A stretch of 64,000 nt of DNA from UBA12191 sp009937185 (GTDB lineage Bacteria > Planctomycetota > UBA8108 > UBA1146), in assembly GCA_938075155.1 (NCBI GenBank), contig CALJGL010000005.1, positions 18,911 to 82,910 of the forward strand, read 5' to 3'. Under the pieces are notes generated by a model. The model made no database searches and was not told the origin of the DNA. It saw only the letters and a list, made by a program, of their open reading frames with translations. Both the position numbers and the translations under genes were made by a program. Below, in pieces: positions 1-8,413 of the stretch (positions are counted from its first letter, which is position 1; each line of letters begins with the position of its first letter).

Positions 1-264
1 CTGGAGGGTGCCCCCCATGAAGTTCTCCAAGTGCTCGATGCCACCACCGGGCAAAATGGCATCATGCAAGCCAGAGCATTCAATGAAGTGATGCCCGTAA
101 CCGGCCTTGTACTGACAAAATTGGATGGAACGGCCCGCGGAGGAGTCGTCTTTCCTATTCTCGAAGAACTAGGACTACCGGTGAAATATATTGGAGTGGG
201 TGAAGGCGTCGAAGATCTTCAGTCTTTTGATCCCGAACAATTTATCGAGGCACTGTTTGACTGA
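1..264 (+). CDS. ftsY: Signal recognition particle receptor FtsY, C-terminal part
   Basis: The reading frame is open from base 1, so the gene begins upstream of the window and only the last 87 codons are present. The DATTGQN stretch, the guanine-specificity motif TKLDGTARGG, and the closing GVGEGVEDLQSF and EALF are the conserved end of the SRP GTPase NG domain. The APHEV lead-in and ALF ending fit FtsY better than Ffh, which would continue into an M domain. FtsY docks SRP-ribosome complexes at the inner membrane by reciprocal GTPase activation. The stop codon lies inside the first unit of a 17-bp tandem repeat. Confidence 0.93.
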   Translation: MEGAPHEVLQVLDATTGQNGIMQARAFNEVMPVTGLVLTKLDGTARGGVVFPILEELGLPVKYIGVGEGVEDLQSFDPEQFIEALFD

Positions 265-301
265 TCGCACTGTTTGACTGATTGCACTGTTTGACTGATC
301 G
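251..301. repeat. 17-bp tandem repeat, three copies, over the ftsY stop codon
   Basis: Three head-to-tail copies of CACTGTTTGACTGATCG occupy 251-267, 268-284 and 285-301; the middle copy has one C-to-T change. The first copy contains the ftsY stop codon, so the repeat forms the gene's 3' end. Because 17 is not a multiple of three, extra copies would not extend the protein. Its core (TTGACTGATCGCA) resembles the 15-bp repeat at 52536-52595. Confidence 0.9.
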
Positions 302-302
302 C

Positions 303-1517
303 TCAGTCTGTACCGCGAGAGATCACCTCGAAGATTCCGTCCCCATCGATATCAATATTCCCCAACTGCTCTATTCCAATAATCGGTGAATCTAGAATTC
401 CGTCTCCGTCTCTGTCTCCACCGCCACCCTTTAATGATTCCCAAGTGACCCCAACACTCCAGGGAATCGCAGGCAATCGTCCCGCCTTAAACACCAGAGC
501 ATGATACTTTTCACCATCGAGAGATTGCGCCAGAACAGCATCACCCGATGAGGTTCTTCCTATGGCGAGTGCCGCACAACCATCCATTAATCCCGATAGA
601 GGTCCCAATGTTTTCTTGAGCAGTGAACGCTCATCAAAAGTCAACAGTAGGAGGCCGCTTCCGGGATCTGTAGAAGCCGCAGATTGAACCAACAATATCT
701 CTTCTTTTTGATCTCCGTCAAAATCAACAACATAGGCTGCGACGCTATTCTTTGGTGCCAACGCCCTCAATATCGGAGCGGCTAAATGAAGTTCACCTTT
801 AAGATCTCTGCAGCTGATCATCAGGTCAGAAGTACTCGCAGGCTGGTTATTCCCATAAAGACTATGAACTCCTGCGAGGTCGCTCGAACTAGGGTTCAAC
901 GCTTCATTTCCTTGAAGAGGTCTCATCACGGATCCTGATTTGGAAACGTGTCCCAATCCGAGAACATGACCCATTTCGTGAACGATCACCGAGTGGAGAT
1001 GAGGGTTCGGCAGTTCTGGGAATCTGGGTTTTGTCGCTGAGACTTCAGGTTTGTTATCTGGCTCTCCCAAATTCCATTGAAGAGCACTGTTGAGAACGAT
1101 TCTTGTCGGTGACCCGACTTCTCCTTTTACAACTTGAGCCAGAATCGATTCTGTCGATCCAAACCTTGCTCCTTTATCGACACTTCTGCTCTGCCAAGTC
1201 ACCACCACATCAGCATCCGTGATTCCGTCTAATTCTGTAAACCGACAAGTTTCCGATGTGGCCCAACTGTTGAGAGCGGTCTTCATGACAGTGGTCGCCA
1301 GCCCAACCTCGACAGGACAGTCTACAGAATCGTGGACCCAGCGAATGTCGGCAACTCCCTCCATACGCCCAATGACGGAGAAAGGATAAACATAGCCCTC
1401 CTCCAAAAGGGAAGGTGAAACAACACCTCGATCCTGTGGGACTCGACATGAGATCAAACACAAGAGAAGCCCCGTTAAGAGAAGGCTGTGTCTGTTGAAG
1501 TGACTGCCATTTTTCAC
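303..1517 (-). CDS. Matrixin-like zinc metalloprotease, lipoprotein
   Basis: This 404-residue protein has a hydrophobic leader ending in the lipobox LISC (Cys24), so it is probably an exported lipoprotein. HEMGHVLGLGH at residues 180-190 is the extended zinc motif HExxHxxGxxH of metzincins, and SVM at about 196-198 fits the Met-turn, so the catalytic part resembles matrixins (M10). The C-terminal half (about 230-404) holds DxDGDG-type acidic loops (DRDGDG, DIDGDG) like FG-GAP or EF-hand calcium sites. The start is GTG at 1517 with AGAGG 4 bases upstream. It sits downstream of the terminator of the di-haem gene pair, so it probably has its own promoter. Substrate unknown. Confidence 0.8.
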   Translation of the reverse strand: MKNGSHFNRHSLLLTGLLLCLISCRVPQDRGVVSPSLLEEGYVYPFSVIGRMEGVADIRWVHDSVDCPVEVGLATTVMKTALNSWATSETCRFTELDGITDADVVVTWQSRSVDKGARFGSTESILAQVVKGEVGSPTRIVLNSALQWNLGEPDNKPEVSATKPRFPELPNPHLHSVIVHEMGHVLGLGHVSKSGSVMRPLQGNEALNPSSSDLAGVHSLYGNNQPASTSDLMISCRDLKGELHLAAPILRALAPKNSVAAYVVDFDGDQKEEILLVQSAASTDPGSGLLLLTFDERSLLKKTLGPLSGLMDGCAALAIGRTSSGDAVLAQSLDGEKYHALVFKAGRLPAIPWSVGVTWESLKGGGGDRDGDGILDSPIIGIEQLGNIDIDGDGIFEVISRGTD

Positions 1518-1588
1518 TCAACCTCTTTTCTAGACCTGTCGGCTGCCCACGAGAGATGAGAAAGCTCATTCCGACTCATAGCATGATG

Positions 1589-1632
1589 AAAAACCGCCCG
1601 TGATACAAATGCAAGGCACGTATCACGGGCGG
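1589..1632 (-). terminator. Rho-independent terminator of the di-haem oxidoreductase pair
   Basis: A perfect 13-bp inverted repeat, CCGCCCGTGATAC (1594-1606) and GTATCACGGGCGG (1620-1632), encloses a 13-base loop. Read on the minus strand it is followed by five T residues (1593-1589). It lies just after the stop of the minus-strand gene ending at 1661 and is one of the clearest intrinsic terminators in the window. Confidence 0.88.
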
Positions 1633-1660
1633 ATTATATCTCAATAATTGTCGAAGAAGC

Positions 1661-2809
1661 CTACAGATCGTTGAGGAACAAGAGAAGATCTTCACGCTCC
1701 TGAGTCGTCAGATTTAAGTAGTTTTGTCTCGAAAGGTTCGCTTCGTCGAAATGCATTTCGATCGCCTGCACGATTGTCGTAGCACGACCATCATGCAAAT
1801 ATGGTGCTGATTTTCTCAGTCCCCAAAGCGGTGGTGTTTTGTAGAAACCAACAGGAGCCTGTGGCTCTGCCATTCCACGAAAATCATCTTCATGAATATC
1901 ATGAAGAAGGAGATTCGAGTAAAGGGGCACGGGGCCGTTACTTCCTAGAAGTTCGGGAGTATGGCACGTCGCACAACCGACACTTTCAAACAGGACTTCT
2001 CCAGCCGCTACTTGCCCACCGCCTCGCGGAGGAGGTGCCAAATGCTGGTTGTAGAAAATGAGGTCATTGTATTCCTGGATAGGCATTTCAGGATCTGCTA
2101 TCGCATCTCCATCGGAGAGGAGTCCGAAACCACGCCCATCATCAAAGACGGTCATGCCGAGTTCTCCACCCAAGGCGTCTCGGACAAAGTCAGAGACCTT
2201 CGGGATTTGTCCCTTCCAACCGAATCTGCCTGCCTCAAGAACGCCTCCACCCACATCGACGATTCTTGCAACACCCCTGACACCGTCACCATTGACATCC
2301 ATGGGGTCCTCGTTAGCAAAGATCTGGGCCTCAAAGATGCTATCAATGGCACCGGCACCCAGAACCGATGGCGTCTGTCTTTGTTCAAAAATATCTGCGC
2401 TAGCATCGGCATCTTCGCGGCCTGGAGTATCCGGTCGGCGTAGCTTACTGGCGACAGGACCGCCCGGAAGTGCAATAAAGGGACCGAGTCCCCCATTATC
2501 ATTTCCGAACTGAGTGACATTCGTGTCGAGTAAACCACCGGCACCAATGACAGGCTTCTGGTGACAAGCTCTGCACGAATCTGCATTCATATCCGGGCTA
2601 CCGAGTCCCTCGGATTGACGCCAATCCTTGTCAAAAACTTTACGTCCACGAATCCATTGCTCGAACTCGGCAGCTGTGAGAACTCTGTCGGGTCCTCCCC
2701 AATCACCTACCGCTGGAACCGGAGTGTCGTCATCAATGATCTCTGCCGATAGCATTCCGGCAGTCAGAAAGGCCATGAGAAAAATCAGTAAGCATTTTAT
2801 TTGAGTCAT
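1661..2809 (-). CDS. Di-haem oxidoreductase (DHOR/DUF1111 family)
   Basis: A 382-residue protein with a signal peptide (hydrophobic to about residue 22, MLSAE) and two c-type haem sites, CRACH (79-83) and CATCH (279-283). The late PYLHDGRATT segment (337-345) is typical of the DHOR/DUF1111 family, distant relatives of di-haem cytochrome c peroxidases. It is probably periplasmic; the reaction is not known for most members. Its ATG overlaps the stop of the upstream paralogue by one base (TAATG), so translation of the pair is probably coupled. A strong terminator follows. It lacks the dockerin-like cassette of its neighbour. Confidence 0.85.
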   Translation of the reverse strand: MTQIKCLLIFLMAFLTAGMLSAEIIDDDTPVPAVGDWGGPDRVLTAAEFEQWIRGRKVFDKDWRQSEGLGSPDMNADSCRACHQKPVIGAGGLLDTNVTQFGNDNGGLGPFIALPGGPVASKLRRPDTPGREDADASADIFEQRQTPSVLGAGAIDSIFEAQIFANEDPMDVNGDGVRGVARIVDVGGGVLEAGRFGWKGQIPKVSDFVRDALGGELGMTVFDDGRGFGLLSDGDAIADPEMPIQEYNDLIFYNQHLAPPPRGGGQVAAGEVLFESVGCATCHTPELLGSNGPVPLYSNLLLHDIHEDDFRGMAEPQAPVGFYKTPPLWGLRKSAPYLHDGRATTIVQAIEMHFDEANLSRQNYLNLTTQEREDLLLFLNDL

Positions 2810-4278
2810 TACAGAGCCTCCAAGAAACGGATCACAGCTTCCTGATCCACAGTGGGGAGTGCTTCGTAGGCTTCCTTGATCGATTGAGATTCTCCGCCAT
2901 GCAAAAGAATAGCGTCATGAAGAGAGTCCGCACGTCCGTCATGAAGCCAAGGTCCATGCAATCCAACTCCCCAAAGGGGCTGTGTCCGATATTCACTCCC
3001 GGTCACACTTGGAGTGATGGAACTAAACTGGGGCATACCCATCGATATCCCATCAGCGAGTTCAGGTCCCATGTCATGCAGTAACAGATCGGTGTAAGCA
3101 TCAAGAGGCCCGAAACCGGACTGAATAGCGGGAGTGTGGCATTTCACACAACCCAGATCAGCAAAGATCTGCTCTCCGAGAAGTTCTTCTGAGCCCATCT
3201 CGCCCTGCGGCGGAGGCGCAAGAAACTGACTGAAGACAACAATATCTCCAAAATCAACCACCGAAATCTCAGGGTCAGGAATGCCGTCATCGTCCGTCGT
3301 CGACAGATCGAAACCTGCAGAAACCTGCATAAAGGAGCTACTGACGATACCTGAGGAACCATAGAAAGGATCCGTCGTGATTCCCATTTGGTTATTGATG
3401 GCTCCGCGAAGGAAGGCCTCTAAGAAGTTCGCCTGAGCTTTAAAGCCAAATCTGCCCAAATTCCCGAGTCCATCGGTATTAAATCGACCACTGATCCCAT
3501 CTCCATCGCTGTCATTCGGATCAGAACGAGAAGCAATCTCTTCATTGGTGACCTGCTCAAAAAGGCCGACACCTAATCCCGGAGGAGCATTTCTTTGGGT
3601 AATCGTGACAGGCTGGCCTCCCACTTGGCTTGGGGTGGGAAATGAAGGACGAGGACCACCGGGAAGGGTGTAACTCGGCATCACAATACTAGGGACGTCA
3701 TCGGGTTCCCAAATGGGTCCCTGGCTGCCCTGTTGCCCAACCGCAGCGAAGAAAAAGTTTCTGTAGAGAGGTGCAGATCCACCGACGACAGGAGTGCTGT
3801 GACATGAAACACAACTGGTCGCATTATAGTAGGGTCCGAGGCCTTCTTCAGGAGTGAACTGCTTTTTGGACAGCTCCCGTCCACGGACGAAGGAATCGAA
3901 AGTTTGCTGATCGAGTCCTGGAATTGCATCTCCAATGGTGCAACTGGCGTAACTCAGACAAGTCAGGGAGTCATTGGTCGGGTCAGGCCCACACAGGGTG
4001 AAGGGAGCCGCAGGCTCCGAAGCTCCACTAAAAAGGTAACCAAACAGATTGACGGCATCTGCGACATTGATCGTGCCGTCATCATTGATGTCATTGGAAT
4101 CTTCGCAATATGTGAACCCGCCAGAAAACATGTACGAGAGCATATTGACGCCGTCAGCAATATTGACAGAGCCGTCCTCATTCACATCCCCACGGAGAAA
4201 ATCTCTAGCTTCCACCTGTGTCGGCAGAGCCAAGCACAGTGAACTGATCAGCATCAGTCCTACTAGATATTTTTGCAT
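2809..4278 (-). CDS. Di-haem oxidoreductase (DHOR) with N-terminal dockerin-like repeats
   Basis: 489 residues: a signal peptide (1-24), two dockerin-like EF-hand repeats (about 26-110: RGDVNEDGSVNIAD and DINDDGTINVAD, ending in a Cys-containing CGPDPT block), then a DHOR domain with CVSCH (156-160), CVKCH (377-381) and a late WLHDGRADS. The ATG at 4278 is chosen because GGAGG lies 7 bases upstream; an in-frame TTG at 4290 has no such site. It is coupled to the next DHOR gene by TAATG. The two proteins are paralogues and may act together in periplasmic electron transfer. The cassette is C-terminal in three other proteins here but N-terminal in this one. Confidence 0.85.
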   Translation of the reverse strand: MQKYLVGLMLISSLCLALPTQVEARDFLRGDVNEDGSVNIADGVNMLSYMFSGGFTYCEDSNDINDDGTINVADAVNLFGYLFSGASEPAAPFTLCGPDPTNDSLTCLSYASCTIGDAIPGLDQQTFDSFVRGRELSKKQFTPEEGLGPYYNATSCVSCHSTPVVGGSAPLYRNFFFAAVGQQGSQGPIWEPDDVPSIVMPSYTLPGGPRPSFPTPSQVGGQPVTITQRNAPPGLGVGLFEQVTNEEIASRSDPNDSDGDGISGRFNTDGLGNLGRFGFKAQANFLEAFLRGAINNQMGITTDPFYGSSGIVSSSFMQVSAGFDLSTTDDDGIPDPEISVVDFGDIVVFSQFLAPPPQGEMGSEELLGEQIFADLGCVKCHTPAIQSGFGPLDAYTDLLLHDMGPELADGISMGMPQFSSITPSVTGSEYRTQPLWGVGLHGPWLHDGRADSLHDAILLHGGESQSIKEAYEALPTVDQEAVIRFLEAL

Positions 4279-4569
4279 TAAGGCCTCCAACTAAGTCAAA
4301 GCACCTTGAAAACGAAATCTCAACAGTCGACGACTGTGGGTGCCATATGCCACTTCGAATCTCAAAGAGTCGATAGCGACGATCCAATATCTACAACTCA
4401 TGAGTCAATTTGCGCCTGAAAGAGCAAGGACTCTAATTCACTAAACCACAATATAGGGCCGTTAGAGACAACTCTCTCGTACATATGGACTCTTTACCTA
4501 TAGTACTCCTGATCCATAGGTCTACATAGCCCAAAAGCGAGGAGTGCTGGATCAACTATTATGCTGTAA

Positions 4570-5406
4570 TCAATCCCTGAAGAGCATCATCAGGGCTAAT
4601 GACGTGCTGATCACGCCTACAGCGGGCCTCAGCCACTTCTCACCCCCCTTCACAATCCATAAACCGCCGAGATAACCTCCGATGGAGTAAGCCACCAACA
4701 GCGGAAATGCCAATGACAGGGAAAAATACCCTTCATAAGCGTAATAAATCCCTGCGACTGCGGAGAGAAACAAGACCGTCGTCACCTTCCAGCGGACTGC
4801 CGTTTCAAGAGGGATTCCCGAACGGGTAAACATCAAAATGATGAATGCGCCTATGCCTGCACCAATAAATCCTCCGTAGAGGCCGCAAGCCACACATCCC
4901 AATATCATGGGGACCCCCAACGGCGTTGGCGAATCTCCAGTCTTAAATTCCTGACCCGTCTTCGCTTCATTCCTTGATCCCGAGAGCATGAAGAAACCCA
5001 CAGCAAAGAGCACGAGGATACCGAGGGACTTACGGAATATTTCAGGATCCAATATTCCTGCAAGCCATGCCCCAGGCAAAGCGAACAATCCAATGATCAG
5101 AGTGGGTAGCCCCGAATGAGAGACATTCCTGAATCCAATTCCGGCCTGAGATCCCTTCTCGGGCTTTCGAGAAAAAGCCCAGACCGCCACCGCAGCTTGA
5201 AAGGCCACGCAGAGTCTGTTGGTACCATTTGCGGTATGAGGATCGATCCCCACCACTTCTATGAGCATGGGTAACACGAGAAGCGTTCCACCCCCAACGA
5301 GGGTGTTGATCACGCCGGCAAGAATACCTACAGGAACAATCAGTGCCCAAAACGAGGGCTCCATCATGAGCGGCTTCAGAATTTCGGTCAGCATATCCGA
5401 TTCCAA
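4570..5406 (-). CDS. TauE/SafE (TSUP, DUF81) family membrane transporter
   Basis: A roughly 278-residue polytopic membrane protein with about eight hydrophobic segments. The early GVINTLVGGGTLLVLPML segment and the mid-protein GFIGAGIGAFIILMF are the two glycine-rich half-motifs of the TSUP family, which exports sulfite, sulfoacetate or similar anions. The TTG at 5406 has GGGGAG 6 bases upstream and is favoured; the alternative is ATG at 5394. It stands alone, divergent from the 2-oxoacid oxidoreductase operon. The 291 bases between it and the DHOR pair hold only short palindromes (for example CAGTCGACGACTG near 4324) and no gene that I can support. Substrate unknown. Confidence 0.8.
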   Translation of the reverse strand: MESDMLTEILKPLMMEPSFWALIVPVGILAGVINTLVGGGTLLVLPMLIEVVGIDPHTANGTNRLCVAFQAAVAVWAFSRKPEKGSQAGIGFRNVSHSGLPTLIIGLFALPGAWLAGILDPEIFRKSLGILVLFAVGFFMLSGSRNEAKTGQEFKTGDSPTPLGVPMILGCVACGLYGGFIGAGIGAFIILMFTRSGIPLETAVRWKVTTVLFLSAVAGIYYAYEGYFSLSLAFPLLVAYSIGGYLGGLWIVKGGEKWLRPAVGVISTSLALMMLFRD

Positions 5407-5585
5407 CTCACACTCCCCTTGATCCTTGATGGTCGTGAACTCCCCAGCAAGGTCTCACAGGATGGGCTCCACAGCCAGTCGTGCTTGACACTCCTACGGG
5501 AAGACTTGATTCGAAGCTCTCAGGAGTCGATCCTCTAAGCATCAACGAGGGCCCATGGCGGGTACCCGACCGACAGGAGGCCAGC

Positions 5586-7373
5586 ATGGATCCGATCGTG
5601 AATGATTTTTCCATCCGCATTGCCACACCCAATGGTACCGGCAGTCAAACATCAAATATCGTGATCCATCGCGCCCTATTGCGAATGGGTCTCGCTGCAA
5701 ATGCAAAAAACCTGTTCCCATCCAACATCGCAGGACTTCCGACCTGGTATCAAATCAGGGTCAGCCCTGGAGGTTGGCAAACGATGGCTGAGTCATGGAA
5801 CGTGCTTCTTCCGCTCAATCAAGCCACGATTGGTAAAGACCTTCGGGAGAGTCGTCCGGGAACTGTTGTCATCGATAATAGTGACTGGAAAACAGCCGAT
5901 AGTGCTTTTGAAGGACTGGTGCGATATCCAGTACCTTTCGACAAACTGGCGAGAACCATCGACAATGCAAAACTGAGACCCCGACTCAAGAACCTTATCT
6001 ACGTTGGAGTCGTTGCGTGGCTCTTCGACATTCCGATCGCGTCCGTAAAGGAAGCCCTCGAAACAGTATTCCCAGGTAAACCTGAAGTCGTCGATCTCAA
6101 CGTACAAGCCGCAATGATCGGTTTTGATTACGCTTTAGAAAACTTTTCTAAACAAGATCCATTCCGAGTCGAGGCTGCTGATCAAGTTGGAGATAAAATC
6201 CTCATCGATGGAAATGAAGCGGCAGCATTGGGAGCGATCTGGGGCGGTGTTTCACTCGTCTCTTGGTATCCCATTACGCCGGCCTCTTCACTTGCGGAAG
6301 CTTTAGAAAAACACATTGGCAAAGTTCGAGAAAAAGATCCTGAAAAAGGGAATCGTTTTGTCATTGTTCAAGCTGAAGATGAACTCGCAGCAGTCGGAAT
6401 GGCTTTGGGGGCAGGCTGGGCTGGAGTCCGATCCATGACCTCCACGAGTGGTCCGGGAATCTCATTGATGGCAGAGAATTTAGGCCTGGGATACTTTACG
6501 GAAATCCCGACAGTCATCTATGACGTTCAGAGAGTAGGCCCTTCCACCGGTCTCCCAACTCGAACCCAACAAAGCGATCTCTTGCAGGTCGTATTTCATT
6601 CTCATGGAGATACCCGATTCCCATTACTATTGCCTGCAACCCCAAAAGAGGCGTTTGATATGTCCTGCCAATCCTATGATCTGGCAGAGAAGTACCAAAC
6701 TCCTGTGATCTTCATGTCCGATCTAGATCTTGGGATGAATAACTGGGTTTGTGATCCACTCGAAGAACCCGAGGAAGATTTCGACAGAGGCAAGATTGCC
6801 ACCGATGAAGTGATCGGTCGTCTCAAAAATTGGGGCCGCTATCGTGACGTGGATGGCGACGGAATCCCTTACAGAACTATTCCCGGAGTGACCTTACATC
6901 CGGACGCGGCACATTTGACTCGTGGCTCCGGACACGATGAAGATGCAAACTACAGTGAAGACCCTTCCGTCTATTCCAACAACCTCGATCGAATCGCCCG
7001 CAAGATTGCTGGAATGGTGGTCGATCTTCCCAAGCCCATCATTGAATTGGGTTCGGGACCTATGGGCGTGATCGCCTTCGGAACGACAGAGTGGTCTCTG
7101 AGAGAAGCTTTCGCAGAAATGGAAAATGTCCCCAGTTACATGCGACTCAGAAGTTTTCCGTTCCATGAATCCGTCCGTGAGTTCATTCAAGACTGCGAAA
7201 CAGTCGTGGTCATCGAACAGAATCAACAGGGCCAAATGGCCAGCCTGCTGCGTATGGAATTCCCTGATCTAGCACCGAGAATCGAATCCCGAACCTATTA
7301 CGGTGGTCTTCCGTTGTCTGCAAAATTTGTCAGCGACGCCATTCTTAATTGCCGAGAAGTGGAGGCACGATGA
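5586..7373 (+). CDS. korA: 2-oxoacid:ferredoxin oxidoreductase, fused gamma-alpha subunit
   Basis: 595 residues from ATG 5586, chosen for the GGAGG 5 bases upstream; longer in-frame starts lack this. The N-terminal part (about 1-190, with GTGSQTSN near residue 16) is the gamma domain, and from about residue 210 the pyruvate:ferredoxin oxidoreductase alpha domain begins (GGVSLVSWYPITPASSLAEAL region, then TSTSGPGISLMAENLG). This gamma-alpha fusion is usual for the KorAB class, which interconverts 2-oxoglutarate and succinyl-CoA plus CO2 with ferredoxin; pyruvate or branched 2-oxoacids cannot be excluded. Its stop overlaps the start of the beta subunit gene (ATGA). No ferredoxin gene is adjacent. 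Confidence 0.9.
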   Translation: MDPIVNDFSIRIATPNGTGSQTSNIVIHRALLRMGLAANAKNLFPSNIAGLPTWYQIRVSPGGWQTMAESWNVLLPLNQATIGKDLRESRPGTVVIDNSDWKTADSAFEGLVRYPVPFDKLARTIDNAKLRPRLKNLIYVGVVAWLFDIPIASVKEALETVFPGKPEVVDLNVQAAMIGFDYALENFSKQDPFRVEAADQVGDKILIDGNEAAALGAIWGGVSLVSWYPITPASSLAEALEKHIGKVREKDPEKGNRFVIVQAEDELAAVGMALGAGWAGVRSMTSTSGPGISLMAENLGLGYFTEIPTVIYDVQRVGPSTGLPTRTQQSDLLQVVFHSHGDTRFPLLLPATPKEAFDMSCQSYDLAEKYQTPVIFMSDLDLGMNNWVCDPLEEPEEDFDRGKIATDEVIGRLKNWGRYRDVDGDGIPYRTIPGVTLHPDAAHLTRGSGHDEDANYSEDPSVYSNNLDRIARKIAGMVVDLPKPIIELGSGPMGVIAFGTTEWSLREAFAEMENVPSYMRLRSFPFHESVREFIQDCETVVVIEQNQQGQMASLLRMEFPDLAPRIESRTYYGGLPLSAKFVSDAILNCREVEAR

Positions 7374-8407
7374 GCGAGGAAAAAGCACCCGCAGTCAACT
7401 CTTTGGGTTTGACTAAAACAGAATACAAGGCCGGAGCCTCCACCATGTGTAAGGGGTGCGGTCACGACCGCATCTCAGAAGCCATCATACAGGCCTGTTA
7501 TGACCTTGGCGTAGACGGACGCAACGTGCTCAAAATGAGTGGTATCGGATGCAGCTCAAAGACACCCGCATACTTTTTGGGACAATCCATGGGCCTAAAT
7601 TCGACTCATGGTCGTATGCCCAGTTTTGCAACCGGAGCACATCTTGCCAATTCATCGATGATGCCAATCGGAGTCAGTGGAGACGGTGACTCTGCCAGTA
7701 TCGGGATGGGGCAATTGGTTCATATGATCAGACGTAATCCCAAAATCGTCTACATCATTGAGAACAACGGAGTCTACGGACTTACCAAAGGTCAATTCTC
7801 TGCTACGGCTGATCGTAAAAGCCCATCCAAACGAGGTAAGTTTCCTCGCGAAGACTCTATCGACCTGTGTGGCCTTGCGCTCGAACTGGGTGCGCCATTC
7901 GTCGCACGATCCTTCAGTGGTGATAAGAAACAATTGGTACCTATCCTCAAGGCAGCATTTGCATTCGATGGATTGGCTTTCATTGACGTCATCTCACCCT
8001 GCGTCACCTTCAATAATCACGAAGGTTCGACGAAGTCTTACACCCATCAAAAAGAGCATGGTGTCAGTTACCACGACCCCTACTTTGTTGCTCCGAGAGA
8101 GCAAATCGACATCGAGTACGAAGAGGGGCATCTGCAAGAAGTCACTCTGCATGACGGATCAAAACTGGTCTTGAGAAAACTGAACGAGGACCATAACCCT
8201 GCTGAGATCGAATCTGCAACGAATCTATTGCACGAAACAAGATCGCGAGGAGAAATCCTCACTGGATTAATTCATGTGGATGTCGACCAACCCTCACTCG
8301 TTGAAGCGACGGGTATGACACGGGAACCATTGGTGGATCAAGTCCAGGGAGACTTGAGACCTGTAAATGGAGTCCTCCAGAAAATGAACGACAGTTTCAG
8401 AATCTAG
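7370..8407 (+). CDS. korB: 2-oxoacid:ferredoxin oxidoreductase, beta (TPP-binding) subunit
   Basis: 345 residues. MCKGCGH near residue 26 is the start of the beta-subunit fold, ISGIGCSS-like KMSGIGCSSKTP follows, and GDGDSASIGMGQ with the later NNGVYGLTKGQFSAT is the thiamine-diphosphate/Mg site (GDGD...N.YG.TGGQ type). The ATG at 7370 overlaps the alpha gene's TGA and has GGAGG upstream, so the subunits are co-translated. The usual cysteines for an internal [4Fe-4S] cluster include those of the CxxCG motif. Together with KorA it gives a heterotetrameric CoA-acylating enzyme. The C-terminal 60 residues are less conserved. Confidence 0.9.
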   Translation: MSEEKAPAVNSLGLTKTEYKAGASTMCKGCGHDRISEAIIQACYDLGVDGRNVLKMSGIGCSSKTPAYFLGQSMGLNSTHGRMPSFATGAHLANSSMMPIGVSGDGDSASIGMGQLVHMIRRNPKIVYIIENNGVYGLTKGQFSATADRKSPSKRGKFPREDSIDLCGLALELGAPFVARSFSGDKKQLVPILKAAFAFDGLAFIDVISPCVTFNNHEGSTKSYTHQKEHGVSYHDPYFVAPREQIDIEYEEGHLQEVTLHDGSKLVLRKLNEDHNPAEIESATNLLHETRSRGEILTGLIHVDVDQPSLVEATGMTREPLVDQVQGDLRPVNGVLQKMNDSFRI

Positions 8408-8413
8408 CCTGAC

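Noticed and set aside
1210..1569. Alternative minus-strand frame over the matrixin start
   Set aside because: It has no family similarity; the matrixin frame has a lipobox and zinc motif.
1961..2586. Plus- and minus-strand open frames of 140-160 codons overlapping the first DHOR gene
   Set aside because: The DHOR frame has a signal peptide, two haem motifs and family ending; the others have none and lack a suitable start.
5484..5513. TTGACA at 5485-5490 as a -35 box for the 2-oxoacid oxidoreductase operon
   Set aside because: No recognisable -10 lies 16-18 bases downstream; kept only as a possibility.
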